A DNA stretch of 64,000 bases from Microcoleus sp. FACHB-61. GTDB taxonomy: Bacteria; Cyanobacteriota; Cyanobacteriia; Cyanobacteriales; Microcoleaceae. Positions 1 to 9,558 of this stretch are shown one piece after another. The first letter of the stretch is position 1. Every line of letters begins with the position of its first letter. Where the stretch lies: positions 243,833 to 307,832 of the forward strand of contig JACJNY010000025.1 of NCBI GenBank assembly GCA_014695295.1, in the 5' to 3' direction. A program made the translations under genes and the position numbers. Under the pieces are notes generated by a model that searched no databases, was not told the origin of the DNA, and saw nothing but the letters and a program-made list of their open reading frames with translations.

Positions 1-1
1 C

Positions 2-184
2 ATCGGTGCCGAACTAATTGCCTCAATCAGCGATCGATTTTTTGACGAACTCGACGCACCGGTTTTGCGCCTATCTTCACAAGATATTCCCACACCTTAC
101 AACGGTAATTTGGAAAGACTGACAATTGTTCAGCCCACTCAAATTGTCGAAGCCGTCCAAAAAATGGTAGCATTGCGAGTATAA
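2..184 (+). CDS. pdhB: Pyruvate dehydrogenase E1 beta subunit, C-terminal end (partial)
   Basis: Only the last 60 codons are in the window, ending with TAA. The readable tail ([18 protein letters not shown], then [10 protein letters not shown]) has the form of the C-terminal domain of the transketolase-like E1-beta subunit. That subunit pairs with E1-alpha in the pyruvate dehydrogenase complex, which makes acetyl-CoA from pyruvate. The gene precedes secD in the same orientation with a 185-bp spacer. The call rests on a short tail, so a related 2-oxoacid dehydrogenase beta subunit is possible. Confidence 0.7.
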   Translation: MGAELIASISDRFFDELDAPVLRLSSQDIPTPYNGNLERLTIVQPTQIVEAVQKMVALRV

Positions 185-322
185 ATAGTCATCAGTCATT
201 AGCCATTAGTCATTAGTTATCACTCTTTGGTTGTTCGCTAAAACTAACGATATCTGCCAGCAGGACATTGATGCTAAAACACGGATGCACAGATAGATTA
301 TTTCTTCCACCTAACTACTGGC

Positions 323-364
323 TAATGGCTAATGATTAATGACTAATGACTAATGACTAATAAT
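323..364 (+). repeat. Heptamer tandem repeat TAATGAC (six units)
   Basis: Six consecutive 7-bp units, TAATGGC, TAATGAT, three TAATGAC and TAATAAT, stop 5 bp before the secD ATG. Looser units lie at 190-222. This is the short tandemly repeated repetitive sequence typical of filamentous cyanobacteria. It occupies the place where a Shine-Dalgarno would be, and no clear one is seen. Confidence 0.8.
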
Positions 365-369
365 TAAGT

Positions 370-1767
370 ATGCAAAAACAACGTTCAATATTAGCCCTAA
401 TTTTTGTTTTAATTATAGCCGCCATTACTGTAATAGTAACAATTCCGACGCGGCTGGGATTAGACTTGCAAGGAGGGTCGCAACTCACAATTCAGGTAAA
501 AACTACCCCCACAATTCCCAAAATTGACCAGGGAATGTTAGAAGCAGTGCGGCGGATTGTCGAAAACCGCGTTAACGGTTTAGGTGTTTCCGAAGCATTA
601 GTCCAAACAGTAGGAGAAGACCAAATTCTCGTGCAGTTGCCCGGAGTAAATGACCCGCAGCAAGCAGAACGTGTTTTGGGCGGCACCGCCAAGCTAGAAT
701 TTCTGGAACAACTGCCCGGAACAGAAACACAATTAGCTATTGAGAGGCAATTGCAGCAGGAATTGCTGCTCAAACAAACAGAATTGAAAACTAGCAACAA
801 TGAGGCGGCTATTAAAGAAAATCAGGCTGCTTTGAAAAGAAGCAATGAGGCGATCGCCAAACTCTTCAAAAGCACCGGCCTCGGTGGCGAAAACCTCAAA
901 GACGCTCAACCTCAACCCTTGGCGGCTGGGAACAACTGGAACGTTGCTCTTGTTTTCGATACCAAAGGAGGCGAACTATTTGCCCAACTCACTAAAAATT
1001 TAGCAGGCACCGGACGCAGTATCGGTATTTTCCTAGACGAAATAATGATCAGTTCTCCAGTCGTCGGCGTTGAATTTGCCCAGACAGGAATTACTGGTGG
1101 GAGTGCCGTAATTCAAGGCAACTTTACAACGCAAGAAGCCAACGATTTAGCAGTGCAATTGCGGGGCGGCGCTTTGCCGGTGCCGGTCGAAATTGTAGAA
1201 AACCGCACGATCGGCGCTAGCTTGGGTAAAGACAGCATTCAAAGCAGTATTAACGCAGGTATAGGCGGCTTAGTTTTAGTCTTGATTTTCATGGTTGCCT
1301 ACTATCGACTCCCCGGCTTAATTGCCAATATTGCGCTGTTAATTTATGCTCTGTTAACTTGGGCCGCTTTCGTGCTTTTGGGCGTGACATTAACGCTGCC
1401 GGGAATTGCTGGTTTCGTGCTCAGCATCGGGATGGCCGTGGATGCTAACGTGCTGATTTTTGAGCGCACGCGGGAAGAGTTGCGGGCGGGAAAAACGCTT
1501 TATCGATCGGTCGAATCGGGTTTTTACCGCGCTTTTTCCAGCATTTTAGACGGCAACGTCACAACAGTTATTGCTTGTGCTGCTTTGTTCTGGTTGGGCG
1601 CTGGTTTAGTTAAAGGGTTTGCTGTAACTCTGGCATTGGGTGTAGGAGTGAGTATGTTTACTGCTCTTACTTGCAGCCGCACTCTACTTTTGGTAGTGTT
1701 GGGCTTTCCGGCGCTGCGGAAACCTCAGTGGTTCTGTCCCGATTTGTCGAAAACTGCTAATAGTTAA
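370..1767 (+). CDS. secD: Protein translocase subunit SecD
   Basis: SecD works with SecF as the proton-driven accessory of the SecYEG channel, pulling exported chains across the membrane. The 465-residue protein has an N-terminal membrane helix (about 8-26), the family motif DLQGGSQLTI at about 32-41, a large periplasmic region, and a C-terminal RND-type bundle. That bundle carries GIAGFVLSIGMAVDANVLIF and the following ERTREEL. Length is normal for a cyanobacterial SecD, which is separate from SecF. secF follows after a 244-bp spacer with a pyrimidine tract, so the two are probably co-expressed. In cyanobacteria SecDF may act at the plasma and thylakoid membranes (inference from family knowledge). 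Confidence 0.96.
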   Translation: MQKQRSILALIFVLIIAAITVIVTIPTRLGLDLQGGSQLTIQVKTTPTIPKIDQGMLEAVRRIVENRVNGLGVSEALVQTVGEDQILVQLPGVNDPQQAERVLGGTAKLEFLEQLPGTETQLAIERQLQQELLLKQTELKTSNNEAAIKENQAALKRSNEAIAKLFKSTGLGGENLKDAQPQPLAAGNNWNVALVFDTKGGELFAQLTKNLAGTGRSIGIFLDEIMISSPVVGVEFAQTGITGGSAVIQGNFTTQEANDLAVQLRGGALPVPVEIVENRTIGASLGKDSIQSSINAGIGGLVLVLIFMVAYYRLPGLIANIALLIYALLTWAAFVLLGVTLTLPGIAGFVLSIGMAVDANVLIFERTREELRAGKTLYRSVESGFYRAFSSILDGNVTTVIACAALFWLGAGLVKGFAVTLALGVGVSMFTALTCSRTLLLVVLGFPALRKPQWFCPDLSKTANS

Positions 1768-1802
1768 CTGTTGACAGTTAACTGTTAACTGTTGACAGAC
1801 TA

Positions 1803-1845
1803 GGTAAGGTGCGCAGTAGGTAAGGTTCGCAATGCGCACCCTACA
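1803..1845. repeat. Dispersed hairpin repeat, GTAAGGTGCGC/GCGCACCCTAC type
   Basis: Two arms of the kind GTAAGGTKCGC and TGCGCACCCTAC form an imperfect hairpin. Related copies are at about 3077-3107 (after secF) and 57961-57990 (upstream of yebC). It is preceded at 1765-1800 by a repeated GTTAACTGTTGACA-like stretch. All copies are intergenic. Confidence 0.65.
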
Positions 1846-1853
1846 TTGAGAAA

Positions 1854-2006
1854 TTTTTCTTTCTTCTTCCCTCTTCCTTATTCCCTCTTGCTTATTCCTT
1901 CTTCCCTCTTCCCTCTTCCTTATTCCTTCTTCCTTCTTCCTTCTTCCCTCTTCCCTCTTCCTTATTCCTTCTTCCTTCTTCCTTCTTCCTTCTTCCCTCT
2001 TCCTTC
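1854..2006 (+). repeat. About 150-nt polypyrimidine tract of TTCCTTC/TTCCCTC units upstream of secF
   Basis: Nearly pure C/T, broken only by a few TTA steps and a single G. It is made of degenerate 7-bp units (CTTCCTT, CTTCCCT) in tandem and ends 5 bp before the secF ATG. It leaves no purine-rich ribosome-binding site. An ORF that reads through it (1846-2175) is a repeat artefact overlapping secF. Confidence 0.85.
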
Positions 2007-2011
2007 AAATT

Positions 2012-2980
2012 ATGAAATTCAGTGTTATCAAACAGCGATCGCTCTGGTGGAGTATTTCCGCCGCTATAATCCTTGCAGGTATAGTGTCGATGGCGATTTC
2101 TTGGACTCGTCCCGACATCCGCGCACCGCTGCGCCCCAGTTTAGATTTTATCGGCGGCACTCGGCTGCAATTTGAACTCGACTGCACGAAACCCGAAAAT
2201 TGTAAACCGATCGATCTTGCTGCTGTCCGCGAAGTCCTGGACACCCAAGGTTTGGCAGGTAGCAGCATTCAAGTTATCGGCAAAGAACAGCGCGGTTTGT
2301 CGCTGCGAACAAAAACTTTGGATGTCGAACAGCGGACTAATTTACAAACAGCTTTGAGCGAAAAAATAGGCGCTTTTGCTCCTCAATCTATTCAAATCGA
2401 TACAGTTGGGCCTACCCTCGGTAAACAATTATTTACTTCGGGATTGTTGGCTTTATTTCTTTCCTTTGCTGGAATTACGGTTTATCTAACATTCCGGTTT
2501 CAGTTGGATTATGCCTTTTTTGCTTTCGTTGCTCTATTCCACGACGTGTTGGTTACTCTTGGTGTTTTCTCGTTTTTGGGTTTAGTTCAAGGAGTGGAAG
2601 TTGACAGTTTATTTGTGGTCGCGCTATTGACAATTATCGGTTTTTCTGTTAACGATACAGTGGTAATTTACGATCGCGTGCGAGAAGTAATCAAGCTAAA
2701 TCCGGGACAGTCGATCGATCAAATTGTCGATGATGCGGTCATGCAGACGCTGGGAAGGTCAATTAACACGACGTTTACCACGCTGCTGACATTGTTTTCA
2801 ATCTTTTTGTTTGGCGGCGAAACCCTCAAATACTTTGCTTTAGCATTGATTGTCGGCTTTATTGCTGGTGCGTATTCCAGTATTTTCATTGCCAGTACGC
2901 TGCTAGCTTGGTGGCGCAGTCGCACGGGTCACTCCATCGCTGTCCCTGTAGAAGCCATCAACTCGTCAGAGGAAGTTTAA
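2012..2980 (+). CDS. secF: Protein translocase subunit SecF
   Basis: Partner of SecD in the accessory translocase. The 322-residue protein has an N-terminal helix (about 10-31), the periplasmic motif [10 protein letters not shown] at about 47-56, and a C-terminal six-helix bundle with [18 protein letters not shown] near residues 210-227, the standard SecF signature. The ATG is fixed by conservation ([13 protein letters not shown]). No Shine-Dalgarno can exist because the upstream 150 nt are pyrimidines, so initiation must use another cue or reinitiation. It sits between secD and a small membrane protein gene on the same strand. Confidence 0.96.
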   Translation: MKFSVIKQRSLWWSISAAIILAGIVSMAISWTRPDIRAPLRPSLDFIGGTRLQFELDCTKPENCKPIDLAAVREVLDTQGLAGSSIQVIGKEQRGLSLRTKTLDVEQRTNLQTALSEKIGAFAPQSIQIDTVGPTLGKQLFTSGLLALFLSFAGITVYLTFRFQLDYAFFAFVALFHDVLVTLGVFSFLGLVQGVEVDSLFVVALLTIIGFSVNDTVVIYDRVREVIKLNPGQSIDQIVDDAVMQTLGRSINTTFTTLLTLFSIFLFGGETLKYFALALIVGFIAGAYSSIFIASTLLAWWRSRTGHSIAVPVEAINSSEEV

Positions 2981-3123
2981 TTGTCATTGGTCATCAGTCA
3001 TTAGTTATCAAGCTGCTAACTGCTGTTAACTGACTCAGGACTAAGGCAAAAAAATGGTTTGACGCGCCACTTATAGCGGTAAGTTGCGCGCTGCGCACCC
3101 TACATACTAATGACCAATAACTA

Positions 3124-3510
3124 ATGACTAATGAAAGCGACGCAAATTTTCAAATTGAAGTCCAAAGGCTTCACAAACTAACAGTTTTCGGTCGCTGGTT
3201 AACTGTTATATTGCTTTGGATTAGCGTCGGTTCTTTGAGCATTTGGGGTTTGCGCCGCGAAATCGCTTTGTGGTTAGAACACTTCACTTGGGCTGCGGTG
3301 CGCTACGGTTTATCTTTTCACCGCTGGCCGACTCTCGGTTTGGGTTTGTGCTTGGGAATGACTTTAGGAGTGCTAACTTGGCAAAGTCGCAATATGGTGC
3401 GGGGATTGCCCCTGCGGGAAAAACAGGGTTTGGAACAACAAGTGCGCCGCATTCGCCAACAGGGGCCGAGTCATCCTTTGTGGAAGTGGGTTTGCAAAGG
3501 TTCGCGGTAG
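3124..3510 (+). CDS. Small conserved-looking membrane protein, unknown function
   Basis: 128 residues. Two likely membrane helices are visible, at about 22-44 (FGRWLTVILLWISVGSLSIW) and 68-86 (PTLGLGLCLGMTLGVLTW). A basic cytosolic tail follows (GLPLREKQGLEQQVRRIRQQ). It lies 143 bp after secF on the same strand. The ATG lies inside TAATGAC heptamer units (about 3108-3133), and no Shine-Dalgarno is present. Function is not recognised. Position suggests expression with secDF, but a role in export is only a guess. Confidence 0.65.
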   Translation: MTNESDANFQIEVQRLHKLTVFGRWLTVILLWISVGSLSIWGLRREIALWLEHFTWAAVRYGLSFHRWPTLGLGLCLGMTLGVLTWQSRNMVRGLPLREKQGLEQQVRRIRQQGPSHPLWKWVCKGSR

Positions 3511-3550
3511 CGATGGGCTTTATTCTTCAGTCGTGGACGCACTCCAACCT

Positions 3551-3618
3551 AAGAAACCGGGTTTTTTCACCCTCATATTTGGTTGCAGCCCGCAGATTCG
3601 GTAAAAAACCCGGTTTCT
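3551..3618. repeat. Palindromic dispersed repeat with AGAAACCGGG/CCCGGTTTCT ends
   Basis: The ends are AAGAAACCGGGTTTTTT and AAAAAACCCGGTTTCT, with the internal word GCAGATTCGGTAAAAA next to the right arm. A close copy is at 28370-28434. Single arms occur at about 13609, 23536 and 24032. The whole forms a 68-bp hairpin after the small membrane gene and could end its transcript. Confidence 0.8.
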
Positions 3619-3699
3619 GGTCAGCGCTGCGTAGAAGCTAATTCTTTTAAATCCTTTAAATCCGGTACATTGGTCGTTGCCGAACTTCCTTCTGCTTTA

Positions 3700-5184
3700 T
3701 CACGCAAAGCGAGGCAAAATCTGTGCTGCGGAAGACTGTTGAAGTGGAATCTCGATCGCAAATTCTGTTCCTTTTCCCGGTTCCGAAAAGCACTTCAATT
3801 CGCCACCGTGTTGGTTCACAACAATTTCATAGCTAATCGAGAGTCCCAAACCGGTTCCTTGGCCGACTGGCTTAGTAGTAAAGAAAGGGTCAAACAACCG
3901 CTTCCGAACATCTTCTGTCATGCCCGGGCCGTTGTCAGAAATCTTAATTATTACCTTTTTTTTCTCATTTAACTCCGTGCGAATCCGAATCGCAGGAATC
4001 AGGCGGGTAGATTGAGAAAGTGATGATTGAGTATTGGTACAAGACTGCTTTTGCTCGCCTGCTTGCGACTGTTTCTGGCTTTTTATATCGACATTTTCGT
4101 GTTTGTTAGACTCAACAAGAGCGTAAATGGCATTAACTAAAATATTCATAAATACCTGATTGAGCTGTCCGGGATAGCAGTGCACCAGCGGCAAGTCGCT
4201 GTATTCTTTGTGAATTGCGATCGCATCCTGCCCCGGTTTCCCTTTAAGCTGGCTTTGCAAAAGCATAATCGTGCTGTTGATACCTTCGTGAATGTTGACC
4301 TGCTTCATTTGAGCTTCGTCTAACCTGCAAAAATTCCGCAGCGACAAAACGATGTCGCGCACTCTTTCTGCACCTTGCTGCATGGAACTTAACACTTTCG
4401 GCAAGTCTTCCAGCAAATAATCCAGTTCTATTTTTTCGGCTTCCGCTACAATTTCCGGTATGAATTGGCGACAGTGCTGTTTGTAGATGTCGAGCATCCG
4501 CATTAAACCTTGAGTGTACTCTTTAGCATGGTGCAAATTACTGTATATAAAGCCGATCGGATTGTTAATTTCGTGAGCTACTCCTGCTACTAACTGCCCC
4601 AAAGAAGACATTTTCTCTGTTTGAATTAGTTGAGTTTGAGTGCGCTGAAGTTCCAGCAGAGCAAGTTCGAGCTGTTGGGCTTGATGTCTCAATTGCGCTT
4701 GCGACTCGCGCATCGCCACTGTTGACAACTCGTGAATTTGCAACTGAGACAGCAGCAGTTGGTGTACGTCTAAAAGTTTGTAAGTTTCTGGTTCTACCTG
4801 TACTACAATTGGTTCGTGGATTAATTCGGGCGATCGCTCCAAAGACTGCCGCACTGCCGTCATAATTGAGGTTTCGCGATCGAGAACCAACATATCAGTT
4901 TTAGTAAACCGATAGAGTATGAACAAAGGCTGTTGAGAAAATAACTCCAAGCTGTAGGGGCGGCTCATGTGTTCAAAATAACGGCGCCGCGAAATCATCC
5001 CTGTAAACTTTCCTTGCTGAGTGATGATGATGCCGGGAAGTAAAGGGTTTGCCTGAAAAAGTTTAGCAACTTCGTCCCCCAGACACTCAGACTCTAGGAG
5101 AAAGTCGTATAGGGTTAATTCCTGTAGAGTCGATCGCAAACCAAGCGGCGATTTCAGGGGACTCAACCCGTCAGTTTCATACAC
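3700..5184 (-). CDS. Sensor histidine kinase with N-terminal CBS-like region
   Basis: 494-residue cytoplasmic histidine kinase. Residues about 20-150 look like a pair of CBS-type ligand modules (PGIIITQQGKFTGMISRRR, then LLDVHQLL). A coiled coil follows (about 155-192), then the HisKA dimer with phospho-acceptor His204 in AHEINNP. The catalytic domain has N-box N in [39 protein letters not shown]. No membrane helix and no receiver are present, and no partner regulator is adjacent. The start is supported by AAGGAGG about 10 nt upstream. The kinase core is clearly related to that of the LOV kinase at 49390-52707 (shared [18 protein letters not shown]-lid sequence). The ligand is unknown. Confidence 0.9.
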   Translation of the reverse strand: MYETDGLSPLKSPLGLRSTLQELTLYDFLLESECLGDEVAKLFQANPLLPGIIITQQGKFTGMISRRRYFEHMSRPYSLELFSQQPLFILYRFTKTDMLVLDRETSIMTAVRQSLERSPELIHEPIVVQVEPETYKLLDVHQLLLSQLQIHELSTVAMRESQAQLRHQAQQLELALLELQRTQTQLIQTEKMSSLGQLVAGVAHEINNPIGFIYSNLHHAKEYTQGLMRMLDIYKQHCRQFIPEIVAEAEKIELDYLLEDLPKVLSSMQQGAERVRDIVLSLRNFCRLDEAQMKQVNIHEGINSTIMLLQSQLKGKPGQDAIAIHKEYSDLPLVHCYPGQLNQVFMNILVNAIYALVESNKHENVDIKSQKQSQAGEQKQSCTNTQSSLSQSTRLIPAIRIRTELNEKKKVIIKISDNGPGMTEDVRKRLFDPFFTTKPVGQGTGLGLSISYEIVVNQHGGELKCFSEPGKGTEFAIEIPLQQSSAAQILPRFA

Positions 5185-5654
5185 TGCTCCCTCCTTTGGT
5201 AATTGGCAGTAGCGGTTGGCTGCTGGAGTATTGCGTACTATTTGGACTGCATTTTCGACTTTTTTTATAGCAGGAAAATCAACTCCTCTCTGCTCGATCG
5301 AATCGAGTTAATTCAGCAGTTTTTTTTTGTCTTAAATCGTGCTGCTGTCACCCGAAACGATCTTGCAGGTTAGATTAATTTAATAGCAGACACTCCTTTG
5401 AAAGCTGACTGTGTAGTAAATTTTATCTATCCAAGATTCTACTAATCCGAATATAGCAGTCATAACTATTTTTAATGTTTGATGACATTAATTTGCTTCT
5501 GATTGGTAGACATCTGCCCCCTGTGGCAGTACATTTGCTATTACCCCTTGCGTAAAATTATATTACAACAAGACAAGACTAGCGACAAATCAGCAGCCGA
5601 TCGCCCGCTTTTAGAATTCAGGCAAAACCGGCTTCGGGCAATTGCCAATAAATC
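5185..5654. other. Intergenic region without a supported gene
   Basis: AT-rich spacer between the start of the histidine kinase and the 3' end of the AAA/WD40 gene. A 71-codon ORF at 5503-5718 on the plus strand lacks family features and overlaps the real gene, so it is not called. No terminator of clear form was seen. Confidence 0.6.
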
Positions 5655-8486
5655 TCAATTGTCAGTTTTTTCACACAAATGCCGATCGCTCTCAACCCGG
5701 GGATTGTATTGCAGGTAGTCTCCGAGCCAGCGACAGCCGATTGCGAGCAATTTGTCAACTTCTGCAGCTTCTACTTTAGCAGCATCGAGACTCCAAAGCT
5801 TCACCGACGAATCTTTCCCGGCAGATGCTAAAGTTGTGCGATCGGGACTAAAACTCACACTCCACACATCGGCTTGATGTGCCCTAAAAGTTTCTAGCAA
5901 AGTGCCATCAGGGCGCCAAAGTCTCACCTTACCGTCCATACTGCCCCCTGCGAGCATCTTGCTATCGGCGCTCCAACTGACACTACCCAAACCTGCTGTA
6001 GAATCGTCTAGAGTTTTGAGCAACTTGCCGCGGGTGTTCCAAAGTTTCACCTTCCAATCGTGACTTGCAGAAGCAATCATCTCGCCGTCTGGCGAGAAAT
6101 TGCAGCCCCACACTTCATCTCCGTGTCCTAAAAGAGTTTTCTCAAGTCGAAACTTTGTTCCCCCGCTGCCTTTCCAAAGTTTGACAGTTCGATCCTGACT
6201 GCTGGAAGCCAACATATTGCCGTCGGGACTGAACCTGACTGATGTAACTGGTCTAGTATGTCCTTTTAAAGTTTGCAGCAAAACGCCGCCTGTACTCCAA
6301 ATCTTAATAGTTTTATCAGAACTGGCAGTAGCAATTAGTTGGGAATTAAGGTTAAAACTCGCGCTCCAAACTAAATCTCGGTGTCCTTTCAAAATTTGCA
6401 GCAAAGTTCCGTCGCGGCGCCAAATTCTGGCAGTCTTGTCAAAACTTGTAGAAGCAATTAACTGACTGTCTGGACTGAAAACAACCTCAGTAATTGAATG
6501 GCTGTGTCCTGGCAAACTCAAAATCAGCTTGCCTTTTGACTGAAAAACTTTAACAGTAAAGTTGTCACCGGCACTTCCAATTAACTTGCCATCCGGGCTG
6601 AAATTACCCGTATGTCCGTTAGCCAAACGATTGCGTTCTCGGACTGCATTTAGCGTTTGGTGCAGTATATTTACTGTCTGTGTTTTTAGCGCTGGGGAAA
6701 CTTCTATTTCTTGCAATTTTTTTCCGGCGCTGACTGCTGCGATTAAAGCTCCTAGCTGGTCGTAGCTTAGGGAAATATCGGCGGTGGACTTGAGGGCTTC
6801 AATTTGGGTAATTATGGCTTGTTTTTTTTGAGTAACAGCACGAGTGGCAACTCGCTGCGCGTGCAATACGACGCTGGCAGAGATTGCGGAAATTGCAGCG
6901 AGTCCGAACAAACTCCATTGGACTGTTCGCTTGGCTTTTTGCTGAGCTTGAGTCAATACTAAATTTGCCTCTGCCAATATTTGTGATGCTGCTTTTTCTA
7001 GTTCCAAAGCTCTTTGAACTTCCAGATTTTCTAATTCTTGGCTAGCTGATAGAAATTGATAATCGCGATCGCCCAAACTTTTGTCTGCAGCCCAGGTTAA
7101 CGCTTCTGCGAGAGATCTGCCTTGCAGCAAGCGGGAAGTGTCGCTATGGTTGGATGCTTCCCAAGCGACGATCGACTCGGAGTAAGGCCTGCGCTTTGCT
7201 AATTCTTGCTGTATCCATTCTCGGTTAAAAACAGAGGCGTAAATTGGGTTGTAAACTCTCAGTTTTCCTTGGTCTTTGATGATTAAACCAGAGAGTAACA
7301 GTTCCATTGTTTCGGAACTGTCTTCAGCTAAAGAAGCTAATCCCTCGGGCTGGGGGCTAAGATAGCTTAACTCTCCTGATGGTTTTTCTGTTTGGTTCGG
7401 GAGAGTCACGTTGGCTAAAATTTGTTGGTAAAGTCCCAGCAAACGGCCGGTGCGCTGGGGATTTCTCAGGAGGCGATCGCGAATTGTTTTTAGGTGTTCG
7501 GGTTCGTCTTGAAATTCCCAGTTTTCCAATGCCTTCAACTGCACTAATTCGGCAATGAATAATTGACAGTTGGCTGCGCTATTGCAGTCGCTGCTGGTTT
7601 GTGCTGCTAACTTTTGAGCCGTTAATTGACAAATTTTGTGAGTGAGAAATGGCTGTCCTCCCGTCCAGGCTAATATTTCTTTGAGAATTTCTAGGGAATT
7701 TTCTCTTTTTTCGCCCCATCCTTGAGCTAAAGGTGTGGCTTCGGCAAGATCAAATCCTTTGAGCTCAATGGCGCGACCTATATTAAACGGAGTTCGGGTT
7801 TTGTCAGAGATTAAATTTTGAGGAGTCGCGACTCCAAATAAGGCAAAAGTCAGGCGGTTATATTCTGGATGTTCGGCGCGTTTGTTGTAGCAGCCGCGCA
7901 ACATTGCAAAAAAGTCGTCGCTGGAGAAGTTGAGGGAGAGAATGCTGTCAATTTCATCGATAAAAATAACGATATTGCGATCGCTCGCAGGAAGCAATAC
8001 CTGTTCGATAAATTCATTTAATCTGACGACTGGCGGCAAGTGTTCTCGATCGCGCCACCAAGTCCTGACATTCATCTTAATTTTAAAGCTGTTGGCGAGA
8101 GTGGCTGTAAAGCCGGCATACCAATGCACGGGAGTTATTTCGGCAGTGCCAATTCCTGTGATGTCAACAATCCCGCAGGCGATGTTTTCTGCTCGCAAGC
8201 GGCGCGCTGTTTGCACCCGCAGACTCGATTTTCCCATTTGCCGCCCGGTGAGCACGTAGCAAAACTCGCCTGCTTTTAACGAGTCGTAAAGTTCGCGATC
8301 GGCTGCTCTGGTGACGTAGGTAGGAGCATTCGCCGGTAAACTGCCGCCAACTTGATATTCAAATTCTGTCACTGGCCAATCGCACACGGAGAATAAAGGA
8401 GAAGGACAAGGAAATAATTCTATTTTACCAGACTTTGGCGTTGCTGAATTAAGGGATGAAGCGCGCGGGTACAGGGACATCACCAA
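5655..8486 (-). CDS. AAA-like/WD40 repeat protein, 5' end replaced by an IS1 insertion
   Basis: The ORF encodes 943 residues. After the first 19 codons comes an AAA-like (AAA_35 type) NTPase domain with Walker A GRQMGKSS near residue 80 and Walker [11 protein letters not shown] near 175. A winged-helix-like region follows, then a membrane helix at about 544-562, a short coiled coil, and seven WD40 repeats (about 620-920, with GH...W motifs). Such cyanobacterial STAND-like proteins are thought to work as signalling scaffolds or sensors; the target is unknown. Residues 1-17 ([12 protein letters not shown]...) are encoded by the end of the IS. Removing the IS restores, in frame, an original start at 9259 (MSEILSLQNQ...), giving 946 residues. 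Whether the chimeric start is used is not known. Confidence 0.88.
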   Translation of the reverse strand: MVMSLYPRASSLNSATPKSGKIELFPCPSPLFSVCDWPVTEFEYQVGGSLPANAPTYVTRAADRELYDSLKAGEFCYVLTGRQMGKSSLRVQTARRLRAENIACGIVDITGIGTAEITPVHWYAGFTATLANSFKIKMNVRTWWRDREHLPPVVRLNEFIEQVLLPASDRNIVIFIDEIDSILSLNFSSDDFFAMLRGCYNKRAEHPEYNRLTFALFGVATPQNLISDKTRTPFNIGRAIELKGFDLAEATPLAQGWGEKRENSLEILKEILAWTGGQPFLTHKICQLTAQKLAAQTSSDCNSAANCQLFIAELVQLKALENWEFQDEPEHLKTIRDRLLRNPQRTGRLLGLYQQILANVTLPNQTEKPSGELSYLSPQPEGLASLAEDSSETMELLLSGLIIKDQGKLRVYNPIYASVFNREWIQQELAKRRPYSESIVAWEASNHSDTSRLLQGRSLAEALTWAADKSLGDRDYQFLSASQELENLEVQRALELEKAASQILAEANLVLTQAQQKAKRTVQWSLFGLAAISAISASVVLHAQRVATRAVTQKKQAIITQIEALKSTADISLSYDQLGALIAAVSAGKKLQEIEVSPALKTQTVNILHQTLNAVRERNRLANGHTGNFSPDGKLIGSAGDNFTVKVFQSKGKLILSLPGHSHSITEVVFSPDSQLIASTSFDKTARIWRRDGTLLQILKGHRDLVWSASFNLNSQLIATASSDKTIKIWSTGGVLLQTLKGHTRPVTSVRFSPDGNMLASSSQDRTVKLWKGSGGTKFRLEKTLLGHGDEVWGCNFSPDGEMIASASHDWKVKLWNTRGKLLKTLDDSTAGLGSVSWSADSKMLAGGSMDGKVRLWRPDGTLLETFRAHQADVWSVSFSPDRTTLASAGKDSSVKLWSLDAAKVEAAEVDKLLAIGCRWLGDYLQYNPRVESDRHLCEKTDN
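8429..8436. repeat. Left copy of IS1 target-site duplication
   Basis: CAGACTTT here equals 9193-9200 on the other side of the IS. Reading the host gene through one copy restores codons for [10 protein letters not shown], which proves the insertion point within the coding sequence. Confidence 0.93.
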
Positions 8487-9192
8487 ACTTGAGGTAATGA
8501 ATTAATAGACGAATCGAGTGACCCAGCATTTCTCTGGACTTGGAATAGCATAAAGTTTTGCGGTGTAGACGAGCTAAATAATGACGTAAGCGCGTGTTCT
8601 CTCCTTCTACTCTGGTCATATAAGTTTTGCTCACAATCTGGTCGCCATTAGGAATGAAATTGGGATAAACTGACCATCCATCAGTGACGTAAAAATAACA
8701 ATGCCAATTACTAACAATTGCCCATAAAGGTTGGAAAGTAACAGCACTATGATCTCCTAAGACCCAAGCCAAGATGCCTTGACGAAAATGGTCTACCGCT
8801 GTCCACAGCCAGATTTTGTTTTTTTTGAGCCGATAAAGGTTTCCAGCTCATCTAATTCGCCTACATCAGGAATTTGTTCAGGTGTATAGGCATCAGGCAA
8901 CAGTTCTCCCACTCCTTTTAGCCAAGTAATAATGGTTGTATGATGAACACCTTTGACACGCTCAATTGCTCGCAAACCCATGCCATTGACATACATTTTC
9001 AGACATTCACGTTTTAGTTGATCGTTATAGCCACGATTGGTTGTCGGTCGATCAACAAATTGGCGACCACAATTGCGGCAGAGGTAATTTTGCTTGCCTC
9101 TTTTATGTCCATTCTTACTGGTTCTCGTGGATTTGCATTCTGGACATTCCATACTGATTAGCCTCAATATCATCCTTTAATTATGCAACGCC
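8437..9192 (-). mobile_element. Complete IS1-family insertion sequence (756 bp)
   Basis: Terminal inverted repeats are GGCGTTGCTGAATTAA at 8437-8452 and, read inward from the other end, GGCGTTGCATAATTAA (9177-9192). The element is flanked by a direct duplication, CAGACTTT at 8429-8436 and 9193-9200 (9 bp if the neighbouring C is counted). Length, duplication size and a two-frame transposase with an A-run shift site match the IS1 family. It lies inside the AAA/WD40 gene, in the same orientation. Both ends and the duplication are intact, which suggests a recent insertion. Confidence 0.95.
8449..9173 (-). CDS. IS1-family transposase (InsA/InsB, joined by -1 frameshift)
   Basis: The first frame (8793-9173, 126 residues; internal Met at 9152 is the likelier start) carries a zinc-finger CPECKS...CRNCGRQF and a helix-turn-helix, as in InsA. 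The second frame (8449-8772 as an open ORF) carries the DDE-type catalytic part (WVLGDHS, ..FYVTDGW.., then [10 protein letters not shown]). A run of eight A residues on the coding strand (8819-8826), followed by C, lies before the end of the first frame. Slipping -1 there gives [17 protein letters not shown], which runs directly into the second frame. This is the programmed fusion mechanism known for IS1. The enzyme cuts and joins the IS ends. Confidence 0.9.
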
Positions 9193-9259
9193 CAGACTTT
9201 TTCCCAACCTCCACTTCAATTTGAGGAAGTTGGTTTTGTAGCGATAATATTTCGCTCAT
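9193..9259 (-). pseudogene. Detached native 5' end of the AAA/WD40 gene
   Basis: On the minus strand an ATG at 9257-9259 opens 22 codons (MSEILSLQNQLPQIEVEVGK, then KS) that run into the IS duplication in the same frame as the downstream gene. A good Shine-Dalgarno, AAGGAG, lies about 8 nt upstream (9268-9273 on the plus strand). This is the original translation start, now cut off from its gene by 756 bp. Confidence 0.9.
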
Positions 9260-9558
9260 TATTAGTTCTCCTTCCCCTTGATTTTAGGCAATTCTCATTA
9301 GAAACTCTAAGATGTTGATTTGAGGAACCTTGGGGGGTCTGATTTTGTTGGGCGATCGCACTGAGCTAAATTGAACTGATATTTGAGGAAAGTAAGCGAC
9401 GATTTCCATGTGCGAGTTGCCCTGCTAGATGTGCTAACCATATAAACGGCCCGACGATCGCACTTTCAGTACAATGCCAGTATTTCAACCTGTACACCTG
9501 TTGAGTCTGAGTCTGTGAGAGTGTAAATGTCGCTCTTATCCTTTGGCTGTCTGGATCT

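Noticed and set aside
1846..2175. 109-codon ORF with [13 protein letters not shown] repeats
   Set aside because: Translation of the pyrimidine tract, overlapping the true secF start in another frame.
5503..5718. 71-codon plus ORF
   Set aside because: Overlaps the 3' end of the AAA/WD40 gene antisense and has no features.
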